Shown: one piece after another, positions 5,770 through 5,954 of the stretch
How positions within the stretch are numbered: the stretch's first letter is position 1
Layout of the letters: each line of letters starts with the position of its first letter
Source of the DNA: Arthrobacter sp.
GTDB lineage: Bacteria > Actinomycetota > Actinomycetes > Actinomycetales > Micrococcaceae
Assembly (NCBI GenBank): GCA_031178585.1
Contig: JAPSIT010000049.1
Span: forward strand, 6,016-11,969
Reading direction: 5' to 3'
Length of the DNA stretch: 5,954 nt
The notes under the pieces: generated by a model
Databases searched by the model: none
What the model was told of the DNA's origin: nothing
The model's input: the letters and a program-made list of their open reading frames with translations, nothing else
Position numbers and translations under genes: made by a program

Positions 5770-5954
5770 TTGAACGTACGTTACTTTGCTGCCGCACGCG
5801 CTGCGGCAGGCGTGGAAGAAGAACGCTTCGACCTTCCACCCGGATCCACCGTGGAGGCCCTGCTCGCCGCCGTCCTCGACGTCGAACGTCCGGAGCCTCC
5901 GGCCGGAACGCCGGGGCTTGCCCGCATCCTTGCGCGGAGCAGCTTCCTGCTCAA
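5770..5954 (+). CDS. moaD: Molybdopterin synthase sulfur carrier subunit MoaD, 3' partial
   Basis: This small ubiquitin-fold (MoaD/ThiS family) protein carries sulfur as a C-terminal thiocarboxylate to MoaE for MPT synthesis. The visible 61 residues begin with (M)NVRYFAAARAAAGVEEE, the typical first beta strand and helix of MoaD, followed by LPPGSTVEALLAAV and a later LARILARSSFLL segment, also typical of actinobacterial MoaD. The reading frame stays open to the window edge, so the C-terminal Gly-Gly cannot be checked. The start is TTG, supported by the GGAGG at a 9-base spacing and by alignment of the first strand with the family; no in-frame ATG or GTG lies between it and the conserved strand. 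The gene follows moaA by five bases in one unit. Confidence 0.88.
   Translation, partial: MNVRYFAAARAAAGVEEERFDLPPGSTVEALLAAVLDVERPEPPAGTPGLARILARSSFLL

Noticed and set aside
1..5954. Transposons, CRISPR array, tRNA or rRNA genes, riboswitch, toxin-antitoxin or other novel system
   Set aside because: Nearly every base is covered by recognisable Moco genes. There are no regularly spaced long repeats, terminal inverted repeats or RNA-like structures, and the gap of about 70 bases before moaA is too short for a Moco riboswitch.

Overview
The window is a compact molybdenum cofactor (Moco) biosynthesis cluster with a membrane-anchored molybdoenzyme at its centre. The DNA is strongly GC-rich, with G/C-dominated third codon positions, TTG and GTG starts beside ATG, and protein sequences typical of actinobacteria. 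The MoaD, MoaA and sulfite-oxidase-like sequences look most like Micrococcaceae (Arthrobacter or a relative). That placement rests on family knowledge and was not checked by a search.

Layout: two divergent transcription units leave a short intergenic region at about 4504-4573. The leftward unit reads: a sulfite-oxidase-family molybdopterin oxidoreductase with a five-segment membrane anchor (4503 to 2851), moeA (2827 to 1460), moaC (1472 to 978), mogA/moaB-type (975 to 466) and moaE (476 to 9). These genes are packed with gaps of 23 and 2 bases and overlaps of 13 and 11 bases, so they are almost certainly one translationally coupled operon. The rightward unit reads moaA (4574-5764) then moaD (from 5770, cut by the window end). 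No stretch longer than about 70 bases lacks a gene.

How the genes work together: MoaA and MoaC convert GTP to cyclic pyranopterin monophosphate (cPMP). MoaD (sulfur carrier) and MoaE form molybdopterin synthase, which makes MPT. The MogA-type protein adenylates MPT, and MoeA inserts molybdate. The product is Mo-MPT, the form that sulfite-oxidase-family enzymes use directly, so the operon pairs a cofactor pathway with a plausible client enzyme. The MoaD-activating enzyme (MoeB/MoeZ), a nucleotidyl-attaching enzyme (MobA) and molybdate transport are not in the window.

No previously undescribed system is evident. The points most worth a second look are: apparent leaderless starts on both sides of the divergent promoter; an imperfect palindrome between them; a twin-arginine motif just before the fifth membrane segment of the oxidoreductase; loss in that enzyme of the usual sulfite-binding arginine after the molybdenum-ligand cysteine; loss of both active-site lysines in MoeA; and short in-frame tandem repeats in MoaA and MoeA.
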